The position numbers and the translations under genes were made by a program. A stretch of DNA of 52,400 bases, taken from NCBI GenBank assembly GCA_031181585.1, contig JAPSKP010000015.1, positions 1 to 52,400 of the forward strand. Direction: 5' to 3'. The DNA is from Lysinibacillus sp. GTDB lineage: Bacteria > Bacillota > Bacilli > Bacillales_A > Planococcaceae. Shown here in pieces: positions 34,806 through 43,159 of this stretch (position 1 is the stretch's first letter; each line of letters opens with the position of its first letter). The notes under the pieces were generated by a model that did no database searches, had not been told where the DNA came from, and worked only from the letters and a program-made list of their open reading frames with translations.

Positions 34806-35939
34806 TTAAGTAATCTCTCGTACCTTTTCACGCCGCAGCAGCCAATAAACAACCACTATTGTCACCCCAATCAATCCTGCATATATACCCGGCACCACCC
34901 AAGGCAGATGGTACGTCTGGAACAGTCTGCCGAGCGCCGTTGGAATGACCAGCCAGATGAACAGCCCGATTACCACAATCTGTGCTGCCATCTGACTGAG
35001 GTAATTGCGGCTTAAAGAAGAGCAGGCCATCACCAGCAGTCCGAAAACAGCACTAATGAGATACATCCCCATTATGACAAAGATGATATACTGCCTGAAC
35101 GTAATGTCGTACCAGTAATTAACGTAATCCATATGATACAATTGCATAAAGAAGAACGGAGATGTGCCATTTCCCATATAAAGCATCCCGTAAATTGCAA
35201 TTAAAACGGTTGTTACAAAAAGGGTCAGCATCAGCCCCGCCCGCCATTTCGTGACGAAGGTTTTGCGGCCATGTTTCGTGCTGTATTGCAGCGGCACCAT
35301 TTGATTTGCACGGTCCCTAAGGAATAGAGGCGATAATAAAATCAACAGATTGAATAAAATGATGATGGTGACATTTTCGACAATCGTCATAAAGTTTTCT
35401 ACAACAGAAGAGCTGTAATATTGATAACTCTCGTTTGCAAGTAACTCCTCTATCCGCTCCTTTTCCAGAGACGATCTATAATGTTGTGACTGGAGGCTTT
35501 CTTCCTTGTACTGATAGTTCTCCAAAATACTTTCATAAGACTGTATCCACCACATCAGGTCGAAATCGTCCGTTTCCCAAAAAACCTGCTCCAGCTTATT
35601 GAAAGCTTCATCGTCCCGCTCATATTCCCTGTACTGTTCAACCGTCTCCACCCCGGCAGTTTGACTAAGTGGATGGTCCCTCAAGATGGCTTCGAACTTC
35701 TCTACTGTCTGCTCATATTCCCGCCGGACTTCTGCTATCTCTCCATCGTCAATGACTTCTCCGTACCTTTCAACCATATCCAGCTCGATTTCAAATCTTT
35801 CACTTGATGGTCGCCCATTTGGAAAATTTTCAAAATAAAATTCTGCAAGCAGGCTATATAACAGCACATTCATCACAAGTAAAAGCCCGACAATCGGCCA
35901 TGTAAAGCATTTCTTGATTTCCATCCACCAAAGTCTCAT
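34806..35939 (-). CDS. ABC transporter permease
   Basis: A 377-residue protein with one N-terminal helix, a large charged outer domain (about 35-190, mainly helical and rich in Glu/Tyr), then five or six helices to the end. This is the ABC-2/YxlG-like permease plan. Its ATG overlaps the previous permease stop (ATGA). It is the last gene of the five-gene operon that begins with the ECF sigma gene. It should form the membrane channel together with the preceding permease and the ATPase. Confidence 0.8.
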   Translation of the reverse strand: MRLWWMEIKKCFTWPIVGLLLVMNVLLYSLLAEFYFENFPNGRPSSERFEIELDMVERYGEVIDDGEIAEVRREYEQTVEKFEAILRDHPLSQTAGVETVEQYREYERDDEAFNKLEQVFWETDDFDLMWWIQSYESILENYQYKEESLQSQHYRSSLEKERIEELLANESYQYYSSSVVENFMTIVENVTIIILFNLLILLSPLFLRDRANQMVPLQYSTKHGRKTFVTKWRAGLMLTLFVTTVLIAIYGMLYMGNGTSPFFFMQLYHMDYVNYWYDITFRQYIIFVIMGMYLISAVFGLLVMACSSLSRNYLSQMAAQIVVIGLFIWLVIPTALGRLFQTYHLPWVVPGIYAGLIGVTIVVVYWLLRREKVREIT

Positions 35940-37174
35940 TCGTGTAGGTCCTTTCGTTTAAATCGTTTCATGCTCCGCATTGCCATCACAATTGCTAGTA
36001 AGATGAAGATGCTTAACGTCAGCAGCTCGTGATACCAGAATCCCGTCATCCCTGACAGCCCGTTGAACAGCATGTGCGGATTTAAAACGAGCAGCATAAG
36101 GTTGAAGTGGCTTATGAGCATTAGCAGCGGTGAAAACGTAAGATAGCTCGGTACAACGAACAAAGCGAGCAGCACGAGCAGCATTGTAATCGATACGATA
36201 TAGCTGTTCTGCACACCAACTGCCACAGCAAATGTAGCAAATGTAATAACAAGCCATGAAATGAAAATGATGACTACTGCCAGCAATAAATACTGCCATA
36301 GCGGCATGTCCCACCAAAACATATAAGGAGCTTGGTACTCCCAGTTAAGCCCACTGCCGATATTGACACCCCAAAGCCCAGTGTAATCATGGAAACTGAA
36401 GAATACGGCGAATGTGCCGGCCATCAGTAAAAGTCCAGCTCCTGCTGTTGCCATACCGGCTGCCCATGCCTTTTTCTTCATAATCCCCCTGCCCATTTTG
36501 CTTGCAAATATAAGGAGATGCGTACGCTGCTCACGCTCATATGCTGTAAGATAGGCAGTCATGAGTACAGCGAGCAGAATTCCTTCCAGCGCAACCATTT
36601 TCACAACAGATCGGAACAAAAAACTATGCATCCGGTACGGGTTCCCTGCAAAAAACCATTCGTTGTAGGATTCGTTTTCCATATACTTTTCGAATCTTTT
36701 CTCCAGCTGAGCAAAGTGCCTATCCATCCAGGATGCAGCAATCCCTGATAAGCTGTATGTTTTCTTGATGTCTTCACCGAATGCATTCATATTTACTTTT
36801 CCATACCGCTCCTTCAGCTGGCCAGCAAGGTTTGCATACATAGCGTACAAGCTGAGTTCATCGATCTGCCACTGTACCTCTTCTGATTGTTTGTAATAAA
36901 ATTCAGACGTCATAGCATCCAAATAGGCGGCTGCCCCCTGCTGTGAGCCGAGCACCGCAGCTTTTTGTTCGATTTCCTCATGCAGTTCTTCGAGTGTCTC
37001 TTCCTCAATTGTCTTTCCGTAGTTCGCTATGATGTCATTCAATATCGCGAGCTCTTTTTCTTCACGTGCTTCCGACCATATGTAAAAGCTATTAAACCCG
37101 ATGAACACAACTAACAGCACCCATATCACAGGGGACCGCCATAGCTTTTGCAGCTCTAATCCGATATATCTCAT
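35936..37174 (-). CDS. ABC transporter permease
   Basis: A 412-residue protein with the same plan as its neighbour: helix about 15-35, outer helical domain (about 40-190), then six helices. The start is the ATG at 37174 (MRYIGLELQKLW), four bases after the ATPase stop. A longer frame upstream runs antisense-like through the ATPase gene's end and is not coding. The two permeases probably pair as a heterodimer. Confidence 0.82.
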   Translation of the reverse strand: MRYIGLELQKLWRSPVIWVLLVVFIGFNSFYIWSEAREEKELAILNDIIANYGKTIEEETLEELHEEIEQKAAVLGSQQGAAAYLDAMTSEFYYKQSEEVQWQIDELSLYAMYANLAGQLKERYGKVNMNAFGEDIKKTYSLSGIAASWMDRHFAQLEKRFEKYMENESYNEWFFAGNPYRMHSFLFRSVVKMVALEGILLAVLMTAYLTAYEREQRTHLLIFASKMGRGIMKKKAWAAGMATAGAGLLLMAGTFAVFFSFHDYTGLWGVNIGSGLNWEYQAPYMFWWDMPLWQYLLLAVVIIFISWLVITFATFAVAVGVQNSYIVSITMLLVLLALFVVPSYLTFSPLLMLISHFNLMLLVLNPHMLFNGLSGMTGFWYHELLTLSIFILLAIVMAMRSMKRFKRKDLHE

Positions 37175-37178
37175 CCAA

Positions 37179-38048
37179 TCACCCAACAGTGCTTTCCTGG
37201 GCGTATTCAACAAGGAAGACATCTTCCAGTGTCGGCTGTACCGGCTGCCAGTGCGGCTTTTGCTCCTCTGCCATAAAGCGGATGAGCATACGACCTGCCT
37301 CCTGCTTTTCCGCAAGCACAATATAATTTTTTGCGAAATCCGCTACATCCGCAAAGTCGACTACTGTTTCAAAAATACAGCCTGACATCGTCGCACAAAT
37401 AGAGGCGACATCTTTTTGGTACAGGAGCTGCTTATTTTTAATCATGATGATTTCATTCGCAATAGACTCTACATCCGAAACAATATGCGTTGATAAAAGA
37501 ACAATCCGTGTCCGTGCCAAATTCGATAAAATATGACGGAACCGTGCACGTTCCTTCGGGTCCAGCCCTGCTGTCGGTTCATCTAAAATAAGGATTTGCG
37601 GATCGGCAAGCAGTGCCTGTGCAATGCCGACACGCTGGATCATACCGCCTGAGAATTTACGCATCTTCTTCTTTTTCACGTCAGATAGTGCAACGAGTTC
37701 TAGTACCTCGTCGATACGGTCAGCTGCCTGTTCCTTTGGCATTCCTTTAAGTGCTGCCAAATACTGCAAATACTGTACAGGTGTATAGTGCCTATAATAA
37801 CCGAAATGCTGCGGTAAATAGCCGAGCTTTTCCCTATACTCCTCACCCAGCGTGATAATATCCCGGCCATTGTAGGTGATGGTCCCAGCTGTCGGGGTAA
37901 TTAATGTGGCGAGCATTTTAATAAGCGTCGACTTCCCCGCTCCATTCGGCGCTAGCAGGCCATATACGCCGTTTTCAAGCGATAATGAAATATTCCTTAG
38001 AGCGATAAAATCGCCATATTGCTTTGTTACATTTTCGATGACAAGCAT
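37179..38048 (-). CDS. ABC transporter ATP-binding protein
   Basis: A 289-residue ATPase with Walker A (LAPNGAGKSTLIKM, about 34-48), Q-loop in LGYLPQHFGYY, signature FSGGMIQRVGIAQAL, Walker B LILDEPTAGLDP, and the switch histidine in LLSTHIVSDVES. It resembles bacitracin/lantibiotic-export and YxlF-type ATPases. GGAGG lies nine bases before the ATG. It overlaps the upstream membrane protein gene by 22 bases. Confidence 0.92.
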   Translation of the reverse strand: MLVIENVTKQYGDFIALRNISLSLENGVYGLLAPNGAGKSTLIKMLATLITPTAGTITYNGRDIITLGEEYREKLGYLPQHFGYYRHYTPVQYLQYLAALKGMPKEQAADRIDEVLELVALSDVKKKKMRKFSGGMIQRVGIAQALLADPQILILDEPTAGLDPKERARFRHILSNLARTRIVLLSTHIVSDVESIANEIIMIKNKQLLYQKDVASICATMSGCIFETVVDFADVADFAKNYIVLAEKQEAGRMLIRFMAEEQKPHWQPVQPTLEDVFLVEYAQESTVG

Positions 38049-38797
38049 TCAAATGTACCTCCCTGTTGTTTCGTAAAAAACCGCTGCAGGCCAAATAGAA
38101 AAAGACTAATAGCTATGCAGGCAATCATGATATAGAAAGCATTTGGCAGCTGCATAATAACCTGGGTGTAGACTTGCTTGTCCTGGCCGAACAGCACAAA
38201 ATTCCCTGCAAACCATCCAATACAATAGAGAATGGTTTTTAAGAGAGGACCCCTCCCGCGCAGTACATATAGTAAACCTGTGGCAAATAAAAAAAGTCCT
38301 GTCAGTGCCACACTAATCATTTTGAAAACATCCATTGCTATAAACTGCGCTGCAATGACTATGCAGCCAGCATGTACAATACTCGCTATGATACTGTAGA
38401 ACAACATACGGATGGCCAGTATCTGATATACCGTATACTTCATCGTCATTTCCAGCTCCAGTGTCCCTTCAAGCTTCTTCCGGATTGTTGAAAAGCCTGT
38501 TAGTGCCAGAAATAAAAATGGGGAAATAAGGAACAGCATGGCCGCCCAGCTATCCGTGATTTCCTTTGGTGCCTCGATTGTGTACCACAGTTGGGCTGCC
38601 ACAATGATTAGCAAGAGACTTGTAAACAGTATCTCTCCTCGTTCAAATAAGAGCTGCTTTTTCGGAAAAATCCGCCACATCTCTCCGAGCATCCCCCACA
38701 TCGATTGCTTGCGAGGCAGCCCCTTCTCCATAATCATGGCAATCTGTCTGTCGATTTCCGCTTCCGTTGGCAGTTTTGGTTCAAACTTCGTCTTCAT
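38027..38797 (-). CDS. membrane protein following the ECF sigma gene, possible anti-sigma partner
   Basis: A 256-residue protein. A soluble N-terminal part of about 60 residues (KTKFEPKLPTEAEIDRQIAM, GLPRKQSMWGMLGEMW) is followed by six hydrophobic segments. It starts at the ATG 38797, with GGAGG upstream, inside the last 17 bases of the sigma gene, so the two are coupled. No ZAS zinc motif is seen. Position suggests it holds the sigma factor or belongs to the transporter; neither is proven. Confidence 0.7.
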   Translation of the reverse strand: MKTKFEPKLPTEAEIDRQIAMIMEKGLPRKQSMWGMLGEMWRIFPKKQLLFERGEILFTSLLLIIVAAQLWYTIEAPKEITDSWAAMLFLISPFLFLALTGFSTIRKKLEGTLELEMTMKYTVYQILAIRMLFYSIIASIVHAGCIVIAAQFIAMDVFKMISVALTGLFLFATGLLYVLRGRGPLLKTILYCIGWFAGNFVLFGQDKQVYTQVIMQLPNAFYIMIACIAISLFLFGLQRFFTKQQGGTFECLSSKM

Positions 38798-39338
38798 AAT
38801 ACGCCTCCATTTCCTTACGCAGGATCCTGATTGCCTTATAATAGTTCGTCTTGACAGTTGATTCCGGCATTTGCAAAAGCTTTGCAATCTCTATGAAGGT
38901 CAGTTCTGCGAAAATCTTATAACGAACAATTTGCTGGATACTGCCGCTCTGCTTTTGCAGGAATGTATTGACCGCCTCGTACTGCTCCTTATACTCAAGC
39001 TGCAGCATGCTGTCCTCAAGCTCTGCCTGCTCCTCATCGACGGTGTAAACAGTCACCTGTTTCATTCGGTGCTGTTTTGAGCGTAGATAATCGATACAAT
39101 GATTCGCTGCAATCCGGTACAACCAGGTACGAAAAGCAGATTTTTTCTCTTCATAGGAGGCAATAGAGCGCAGCATGCGAATGAAGATTTCCTGCGTCAA
39201 ATCAAGCGCCAGCTGCTCATCAAGTGTTTGCTTATAAACAAATATGTATATTTCCTTATAGTATTTTCGTGTCAGCTTGTCCGCACTTTTTTCATCGTGC
39301 TTCTGCTGGACTTTCCGTATCCAAAACCGCTCATTCAT
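38781..39338 (-). CDS. ECF-type sigma factor
   Basis: A 185-residue sigma-70 family protein of ECF type. Region 2 (about 20-90) includes LALDLTQEIFIRML and FRTWLYRIAANHCIDYLRS; region 4 (about 130-180) includes FAELTFIEIAKLLQMPESTVKTNYYKAI. GAGG lies seven bases before the ATG. It leads an operon with a membrane protein and a complete ABC transporter, comparable in logic to the B. subtilis sigY-yxlCDEFG operon. I found no convincing ECF-type autoregulatory promoter upstream; a TTGCGA/TACTAT pair with 18-base spacing may be a sigma-A promoter. Confidence 0.9.
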   Translation of the reverse strand: MNERFWIRKVQQKHDEKSADKLTRKYYKEIYIFVYKQTLDEQLALDLTQEIFIRMLRSIASYEEKKSAFRTWLYRIAANHCIDYLRSKQHRMKQVTVYTVDEEQAELEDSMLQLEYKEQYEAVNTFLQKQSGSIQQIVRYKIFAELTFIEIAKLLQMPESTVKTNYYKAIRILRKEMEAYYEDEV

Positions 39339-39823
39339 CTGCCTTCCTCACATCACTTTCTGTGCTTCACTTATATATTCGTAAATAGTAGATTAATAGT
39401 TTTACTTTTCGCAAAAAAATTTCCCTTTTCTTTTCAAACTGTATAAAAACTCCGGGAAGAATTAAAGCGAATCTGCCTGCTGGAGCATTTTACAAATAGC
39501 TTAAAAACTCCCTTTCAGCCCTGTATTTATAGAATTTCTGATATGGGGTTATTTATAGCGATTAATGTGTATAATGCTTTACAAATCAGGTTCATTTGGT
39601 GGTGAATTGTCAGCTTCCAGCGGTCCAGCAAATGACAAGGATATAATTTTTATTCTAACCGGTATATCAACCAGGAATTGGAAGCATCTTAAACCGTAAT
39701 ATGCTTTTTATTACATACGCAAGCTATCGCCGGCTTGATAATTTACGGATAAAACAGGTAGTTATTTTTATATTTACTGGGTAGCATTTTGAGCGAATTA
39801 ACTAGTTAGAAGGTGTGAACAAA
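39339..39823. other. intergenic region and long corA leader
   Basis: About 485 bases between divergent genes. A -10-like TATAAT at 39570-39575 predicts a corA leader of some 240 bases. Within it are a six-pair TTGTCA/TGACAA hairpin and a CAAGC/GCTTG hairpin near 39720-39737. I cannot match it to the M-box or any other known metal riboswitch. Confidence 0.4.
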
Positions 39824-40780
39824 TTGATTAGTTTTATTGGCATAACAAACAATGATCACGTAGAAACGTATATTTCTATAAGTGATATCGATTTTTCTAC
39901 TTTTAAATGGTTTTGGGTGGATTTTAATCAACCTACTAACGAAGAATCACAACATTTAGTGGATACTTTCCACTTCCATCCTCTCGCTATTGAAGACTGT
40001 GTACACAGGCTTCAACGCCCGAAGCTGGATTATTACGATAACCATACCTTTTTTGTTACGCATATTGTGAGGGAGCAAGAGGGTGAAATACTAAAAGAGG
40101 AGCTGAATTATTTTATCGGGGACAATTTTATTGTTACATTTCACCTTTCACAGTCCGATGAAGTGGATGAAGTTTGGAATAGAATATTATTTCAAGAAAA
40201 CAAGGAACAATGGGATTCCTTTTATGTATTTCACCAAATTTTAGATAAAACAGTCGATAACTACTTTCCAGTCATCTATAAAATCGAAGACAATTTAGAC
40301 AAAATTGAAGGCAACACCCACCGTAAATCGATGAACCTTTTGATGCATGAACTATTTGCGACAAGAAATATGTTATTAAATCTATTACATACAATCAACC
40401 CGATGCGCGATTTACTTTACCGTATGTTGAATTCTCATCACTTAAGCGGAGTCACCGATAGAAAAGAATATTTTTCTGATATTTATGACCATCTCCTCAA
40501 ACTATCAGACATCATCATGTCTGATAGAGAACTTACAGCGGATATACGAGATAATTATCTCTCGGTGAATTCACATCAAACAAATAATGTAATGAAAGTG
40601 CTCACGATCATCACTTCTATCTTTGCGCCGCTAACATTTATTGTAGGGATCTATGGGATGAATTTTGAGCATATGCCCGAGTTAACATGGAAGTATGGTT
40701 ATTTTATAACGCTTGGATTGATGGCAATGATCGGGATATCCATGTATGTATGGTTTAAGAAAAAGGGCTGGTTTAACTAG
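39824..40780 (+). CDS. corA: CorA-family magnesium/divalent metal transporter
   Basis: A 318-residue CorA protein. The large cytoplasmic N-terminal domain leads to a long stalk helix, and two membrane helices lie at the C-terminus. The ion-selectivity motif YGMNFEHMPEL closes the first of them, and the tail is basic (WFKKKGWFN). CorA pentamers pass Mg2+ and sometimes Co2+ or Ni2+. I chose the TTG at 39824, with AAGGTG upstream; a GTG three codons earlier lies almost on that site. Confidence 0.92.
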   Translation: MISFIGITNNDHVETYISISDIDFSTFKWFWVDFNQPTNEESQHLVDTFHFHPLAIEDCVHRLQRPKLDYYDNHTFFVTHIVREQEGEILKEELNYFIGDNFIVTFHLSQSDEVDEVWNRILFQENKEQWDSFYVFHQILDKTVDNYFPVIYKIEDNLDKIEGNTHRKSMNLLMHELFATRNMLLNLLHTINPMRDLLYRMLNSHHLSGVTDRKEYFSDIYDHLLKLSDIIMSDRELTADIRDNYLSVNSHQTNNVMKVLTIITSIFAPLTFIVGIYGMNFEHMPELTWKYGYFITLGLMAMIGISMYVWFKKKGWFN

Positions 40781-40827
40781 TTTTCTGCTCTTGATCCTTT
40801 ACAGCACAGTTACCGAGAACACTAAAA

Positions 40828-40865
40828 CGGAAGGTGGTTACGAGATTTTCTCCGTCCACCTTCCG
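40828..40865. terminator. hairpin between corA and the converging tetR
   Basis: Perfect ten-pair stem (40828-40837 with 40856-40865); its loop can form a second small GAGA/TCTC hairpin. T runs are weak on both sides, but the place between converging genes suggests a shared terminator. Confidence 0.55.
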
Positions 40866-40882
40866 CTGTATACATCCTCTAT

Positions 40883-41503
40883 TTACACCTCTATTTCAGA
40901 TAGCTTCAACGCCGCTTCATTCTTAAGAATAGAATTTAAGTGGTAAACAAGTGTCCGGATTACCCGGGTACGGTCAAGTCTTTCACGCTCGAACAAGGCA
41001 TGAACCGCTAGTCCATCCACTACAGCATAAAGCCTTTCAATTTCCATATCCAGGTCTACCCCTTCTTTCAGGAAACCGAATTCCGATAGCCCATGGATAA
41101 TTTTTTCCATACCGGTTAACAATGTATTGAACGGGATATTCATCTCCTCGTTCTTATGTTTCACCGAAGCCACATAAGCAAACCATACCTCCATCTCGAG
41201 CATGCTTTGCTGCTCTATCGGCAACGTCTGAAGCAGGACTTTCAATACCTGCTCCTGTATTGGCATATCTTCTTTTAATACTTCACCAATCCGCTGGTTA
41301 ACATTCTCTGTTACAAGATTCATGGCGTAGACGAGCAGTTCATCCTGGTTTGAAAAGTAGTGTCGCAGGGCACCTAGGGACAGCCCCGCCTCTTTCGCAA
41401 TATTTCTGACCGTCGCTCCTTCCATCCCTTTCTCCAAGATGACCTGCCATGTCGCCTCCGCTATGGCCTTCTTTCGTTCCGCTACATCTACAATCTTTGG
41501 CAT
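40883..41503 (-). CDS. TetR-family regulator, predicted leaderless transcript
   Basis: A 206-residue regulator, HTH reading GATVRNIAKEAGLSLGALRHYFSNQ (BetI-like). No ribosome site precedes the ATG. Instead TGCTATACT, a good extended -10, ends only six bases before it, so transcription should begin at or next to the A of the ATG. It diverges from a membrane protein gene, and the gap holds two identical-type palindromes, one over its own -35 region. It probably represses both genes. Confidence 0.85.
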   Translation of the reverse strand: MPKIVDVAERKKAIAEATWQVILEKGMEGATVRNIAKEAGLSLGALRHYFSNQDELLVYAMNLVTENVNQRIGEVLKEDMPIQEQVLKVLLQTLPIEQQSMLEMEVWFAYVASVKHKNEEMNIPFNTLLTGMEKIIHGLSEFGFLKEGVDLDMEIERLYAVVDGLAVHALFERERLDRTRVIRTLVYHLNSILKNEAALKLSEIEV

Positions 41504-41531
41504 ATGTTTAGTATAGCAAAATCTTTTTTAA

Positions 41532-41545
41532 AATACACTTGTATT
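41532..41545. promoter_or_regulatory. TetR operator copy 1
   Basis: AATACA-CT-TGTATT, a perfect six-base inverted repeat, overlapping the -35 region of the divergent tetR gene. Confidence 0.65.
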
Positions 41546-41574
41546 ATTTAAATTGCCATGTTATATTTTTAAAA

Positions 41575-41588
41575 AATACAACTGTATT
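41575..41588. promoter_or_regulatory. TetR operator copy 2
   Basis: AATACA-AC-TGTATT, same arms as copy 1 with a different two-base centre. Centres are 43 bases apart (about four turns). It lies 20 bases before the membrane protein start, over its likely -10 region. Confidence 0.65.
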
Positions 41589-41607
41589 AAAAAAGGGAGG
41601 ATTCTTT

Positions 41608-42147
41608 ATGGGAGGAATTGGATGGCTGATTGTCGGAGCTGAAATCGCCTTTTGGGTGGTCATTCTGCTTGGATTATTCACTAGATATATATTAAAAATG
41701 AAGGGGCTGGGGCTATTCTTCTTGGCGCTCACACCAGTCGTTGATCTCGTGCTCCTTATTGCGACGGCAGTCGATTTATATAATGGAGCAACCGCTAGCA
41801 CTGTTCATGGGATTGCAGCCATTTATCTAGGCGTTTCCATTGCGTTCGGAAAAAGCATGATTGCCTGGGCTGATCGGCAATTTACGTATTACATCTTAAA
41901 ACAAGGGGAAAAACCACATAAAAAATATGGGTTTGAACATGCCCGCCATGAAATAAAAGGCTCGCTTCAGCACCTGCTCGCCTTCATTATCGGCAGCGCC
42001 TTTATCTTCGGGATTCACTTCTTCATCGGGGACCCGGAACGTACAGCAGCCCTGCTGAATCCGCTTCGGATCTGGGCAATTATTGTCGGGATTGATCTGC
42101 TTTATTCAGCATCTTACTTTTTATGGCCAAAAAGAGCGAAGGAATAA
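41608..42147 (+). CDS. four- to five-helix membrane protein (YmcC-like)
   Basis: A 179-residue membrane protein with hydrophobic segments near 5-26, 34-54, 62-82, 125-145 and 155-172. A charged cytoplasmic stretch (KQGEKPHKKYGFEHARHEIK) precedes the fourth. It resembles the YmcC type of Bacillus membrane proteins of unknown function. GGGAGG lies seven bases before the ATG at 41608. It is divergent from, and probably controlled by, the TetR protein; such TetR-membrane protein pairs are often stress- or drug-inducible. Confidence 0.75.
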   Translation: MGGIGWLIVGAEIAFWVVILLGLFTRYILKMKGLGLFFLALTPVVDLVLLIATAVDLYNGATASTVHGIAAIYLGVSIAFGKSMIAWADRQFTYYILKQGEKPHKKYGFEHARHEIKGSLQHLLAFIIGSAFIFGIHFFIGDPERTAALLNPLRIWAIIVGIDLLYSASYFLWPKRAKE

Positions 42148-42457
42148 AATGATCATTCCTTATTCATATCGATAAAAAGATGCAGGCATGTTGGTAGTCA
42201 ACATCCTAGCATCTTTTATTTCTCTTATGAGCTTCCTTATTCCGCCTATACATACTTACCATAAACATCTTCTAACCAGCCTAGCTTCGAAATACCAGGA
42301 AGTTACTTCAGGGGCTGGTCCCCTATATTCATCAAAAAATCCTATATTTTTTCAAAATAATGCTTTGAAGACCTCTTTTCGTTTTATTACTATAGATTTT
42401 CGGGTAGTAGCAAGATATAGAGAGAAAATTTACTAGGCAGCACGAAAGGAGTTCATC
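42148..42457. other. intergenic region
   Basis: Holds the terminator at 42175-42219, then about 200 bases in which I see no supported gene; a plus-strand frame at 42188-42436 lacks a ribosome site and begins inside the terminator. Confidence 0.4.
42175..42219 (+). terminator. terminator after the YmcC-like gene
   Basis: Nine-pair outer stem (42175-42183 with 42209-42217) and six-pair inner stem (42188-42193 with 42199-42204), ending in a T run. Confidence 0.75.
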
Positions 42458-42820
42458 ATGAAAAAAACAGGAAGAAAAAAATGGATCATTATCAGCGCCT
42501 TAGCTCTTGTATTAATTATAGTTGGGGTTACGTACTATACATCACTTAGTACCGGCTACGAATCTCTTGAAGATATGAACGGCTTCCCTATACCGAAATC
42601 GGCGGAGCTTGAAAAAGAAGAAGACAATGCAAAGCACTATGAATGGGACGGTGCAAGCGCTGCGAATGGCATCTCGAAAGGCTACCAGCTTGTTATTACT
42701 AACAGAGGCTGGGAGGAAACTGATCGACAAGGTGAAACAATTACCTATCATCAAGATGACTTCGTTCTCCAGCTTCAATATGAAGACGACCGTTTCAGCG
42801 TTTTTGAAGTGGAAGAATAG
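42458..42820 (+). CDS. small membrane-anchored protein of unknown function
   Basis: A 120-residue protein with a basic start (MKKTGRKKW), one membrane helix (about 9-27) and an acidic outer domain with repeated beta-like stretches (KHYEWDGASAANGISKGYQL, FVLQLQYEDDRFSVFEVEE). AAAGGAG precedes the ATG. The outer part, opening with GYESLEDMNGFPIPKSAEL, looks like a small APC-type or YycI-like domain, but I cannot assign it. The stop codon's last base begins a terminator hairpin. Confidence 0.7.
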   Translation: MKKTGRKKWIIISALALVLIIVGVTYYTSLSTGYESLEDMNGFPIPKSAELEKEEDNAKHYEWDGASAANGISKGYQLVITNRGWEETDRQGETITYHQDDFVLQLQYEDDRFSVFEVEE

Positions 42821-42846
42821 AAAGGGCAGCTTACGGGCTGCTCTTT
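42820..42846 (+). terminator. terminator hairpin, first copy of a 27-bp direct repeat
   Basis: Ten-pair stem (one G-T pair) with loop TTACGG, beginning at the stop codon of the 42458 gene. Its T tract is cut short at three T by the start of a MITE-like element. An identical 27-bp copy lies at 43046-43072. Confidence 0.7.
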
Positions 42847-42971
42847 CAGCCTGTTGACAAACGCTTTCATCCAGCGTTGCTTGCCTCGCTCGTCCCCTCA
42901 TGAACTTAGGTTCTATTCGTGTCTTCGCTCGTCGGCGCGCCTTGTCTGACAAGCGTTTTCAAGACAGGCTG
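42847..42971. mobile_element. MITE-like 125-bp element with imperfect inverted ends
   Basis: Left end CAGCCTGT, then TGACAAACGCTT; right end AAGCGTTTTCAAGACAGGCTG. The arms match over about 18 of 20 bases, allowing one short gap. The interior is GC-richer than its surroundings (CCTCGCTCGTCCCC, GTCGGCGCGCC) and has no gene. It sits directly after the first 27-bp terminator copy. Confidence 0.55.
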
Positions 42972-43007
42972 AGTAAAACATACCTTTATCAAACTAGTTG
43001 AAAAAAC

Positions 43008-43042
43008 GTAAAGACAAAGTCAAAAAGTGACTTTGTCTTTAC
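43008..43042. terminator. perfect 15-pair hairpin between the direct repeats
   Basis: Arms 43008-43022 and 43028-43042 pair without a mismatch around a five-base A-rich loop. It has no T run after it on the plus strand, but six T-complement A precede it, so it could terminate from the minus side. Confidence 0.55.
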
Positions 43043-43045
43043 TCT

Positions 43046-43072
43046 GAAAGGGCAGCTTACGGGCTGCTCTTT
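43046..43072 (+). terminator. terminator hairpin, second copy of the 27-bp direct repeat
   Basis: Identical to 42820-42846, but here followed by a proper T-rich tail (TTATTATTTTTTTT). This is probably the original distal end of the terminator. Confidence 0.75.
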
Positions 43073-43107
43073 TTATTATTTTTTTTAGAAAATTAGAAAA
43101 CCGCCTA

Positions 43108-43136
43108 TTGACATCTTTTGTTTTTCCCTTTAAAGT
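43108..43136 (+). promoter_or_regulatory. sigma-A promoter of thrS
   Basis: A consensus TTGACA (43108-43113) and TAAAGT (43131-43136) with exactly 17 bases between. Confidence 0.8.
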
Positions 43137-43159
43137 AAATAACAATTTTAACCATACAG

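Noticed and set aside
39582..39760. Upstream open frame of about 30 codons in the corA leader, or an M-box
   Set aside because: The frame has only a weak TTG start, and none of the M-box consensus is visible.
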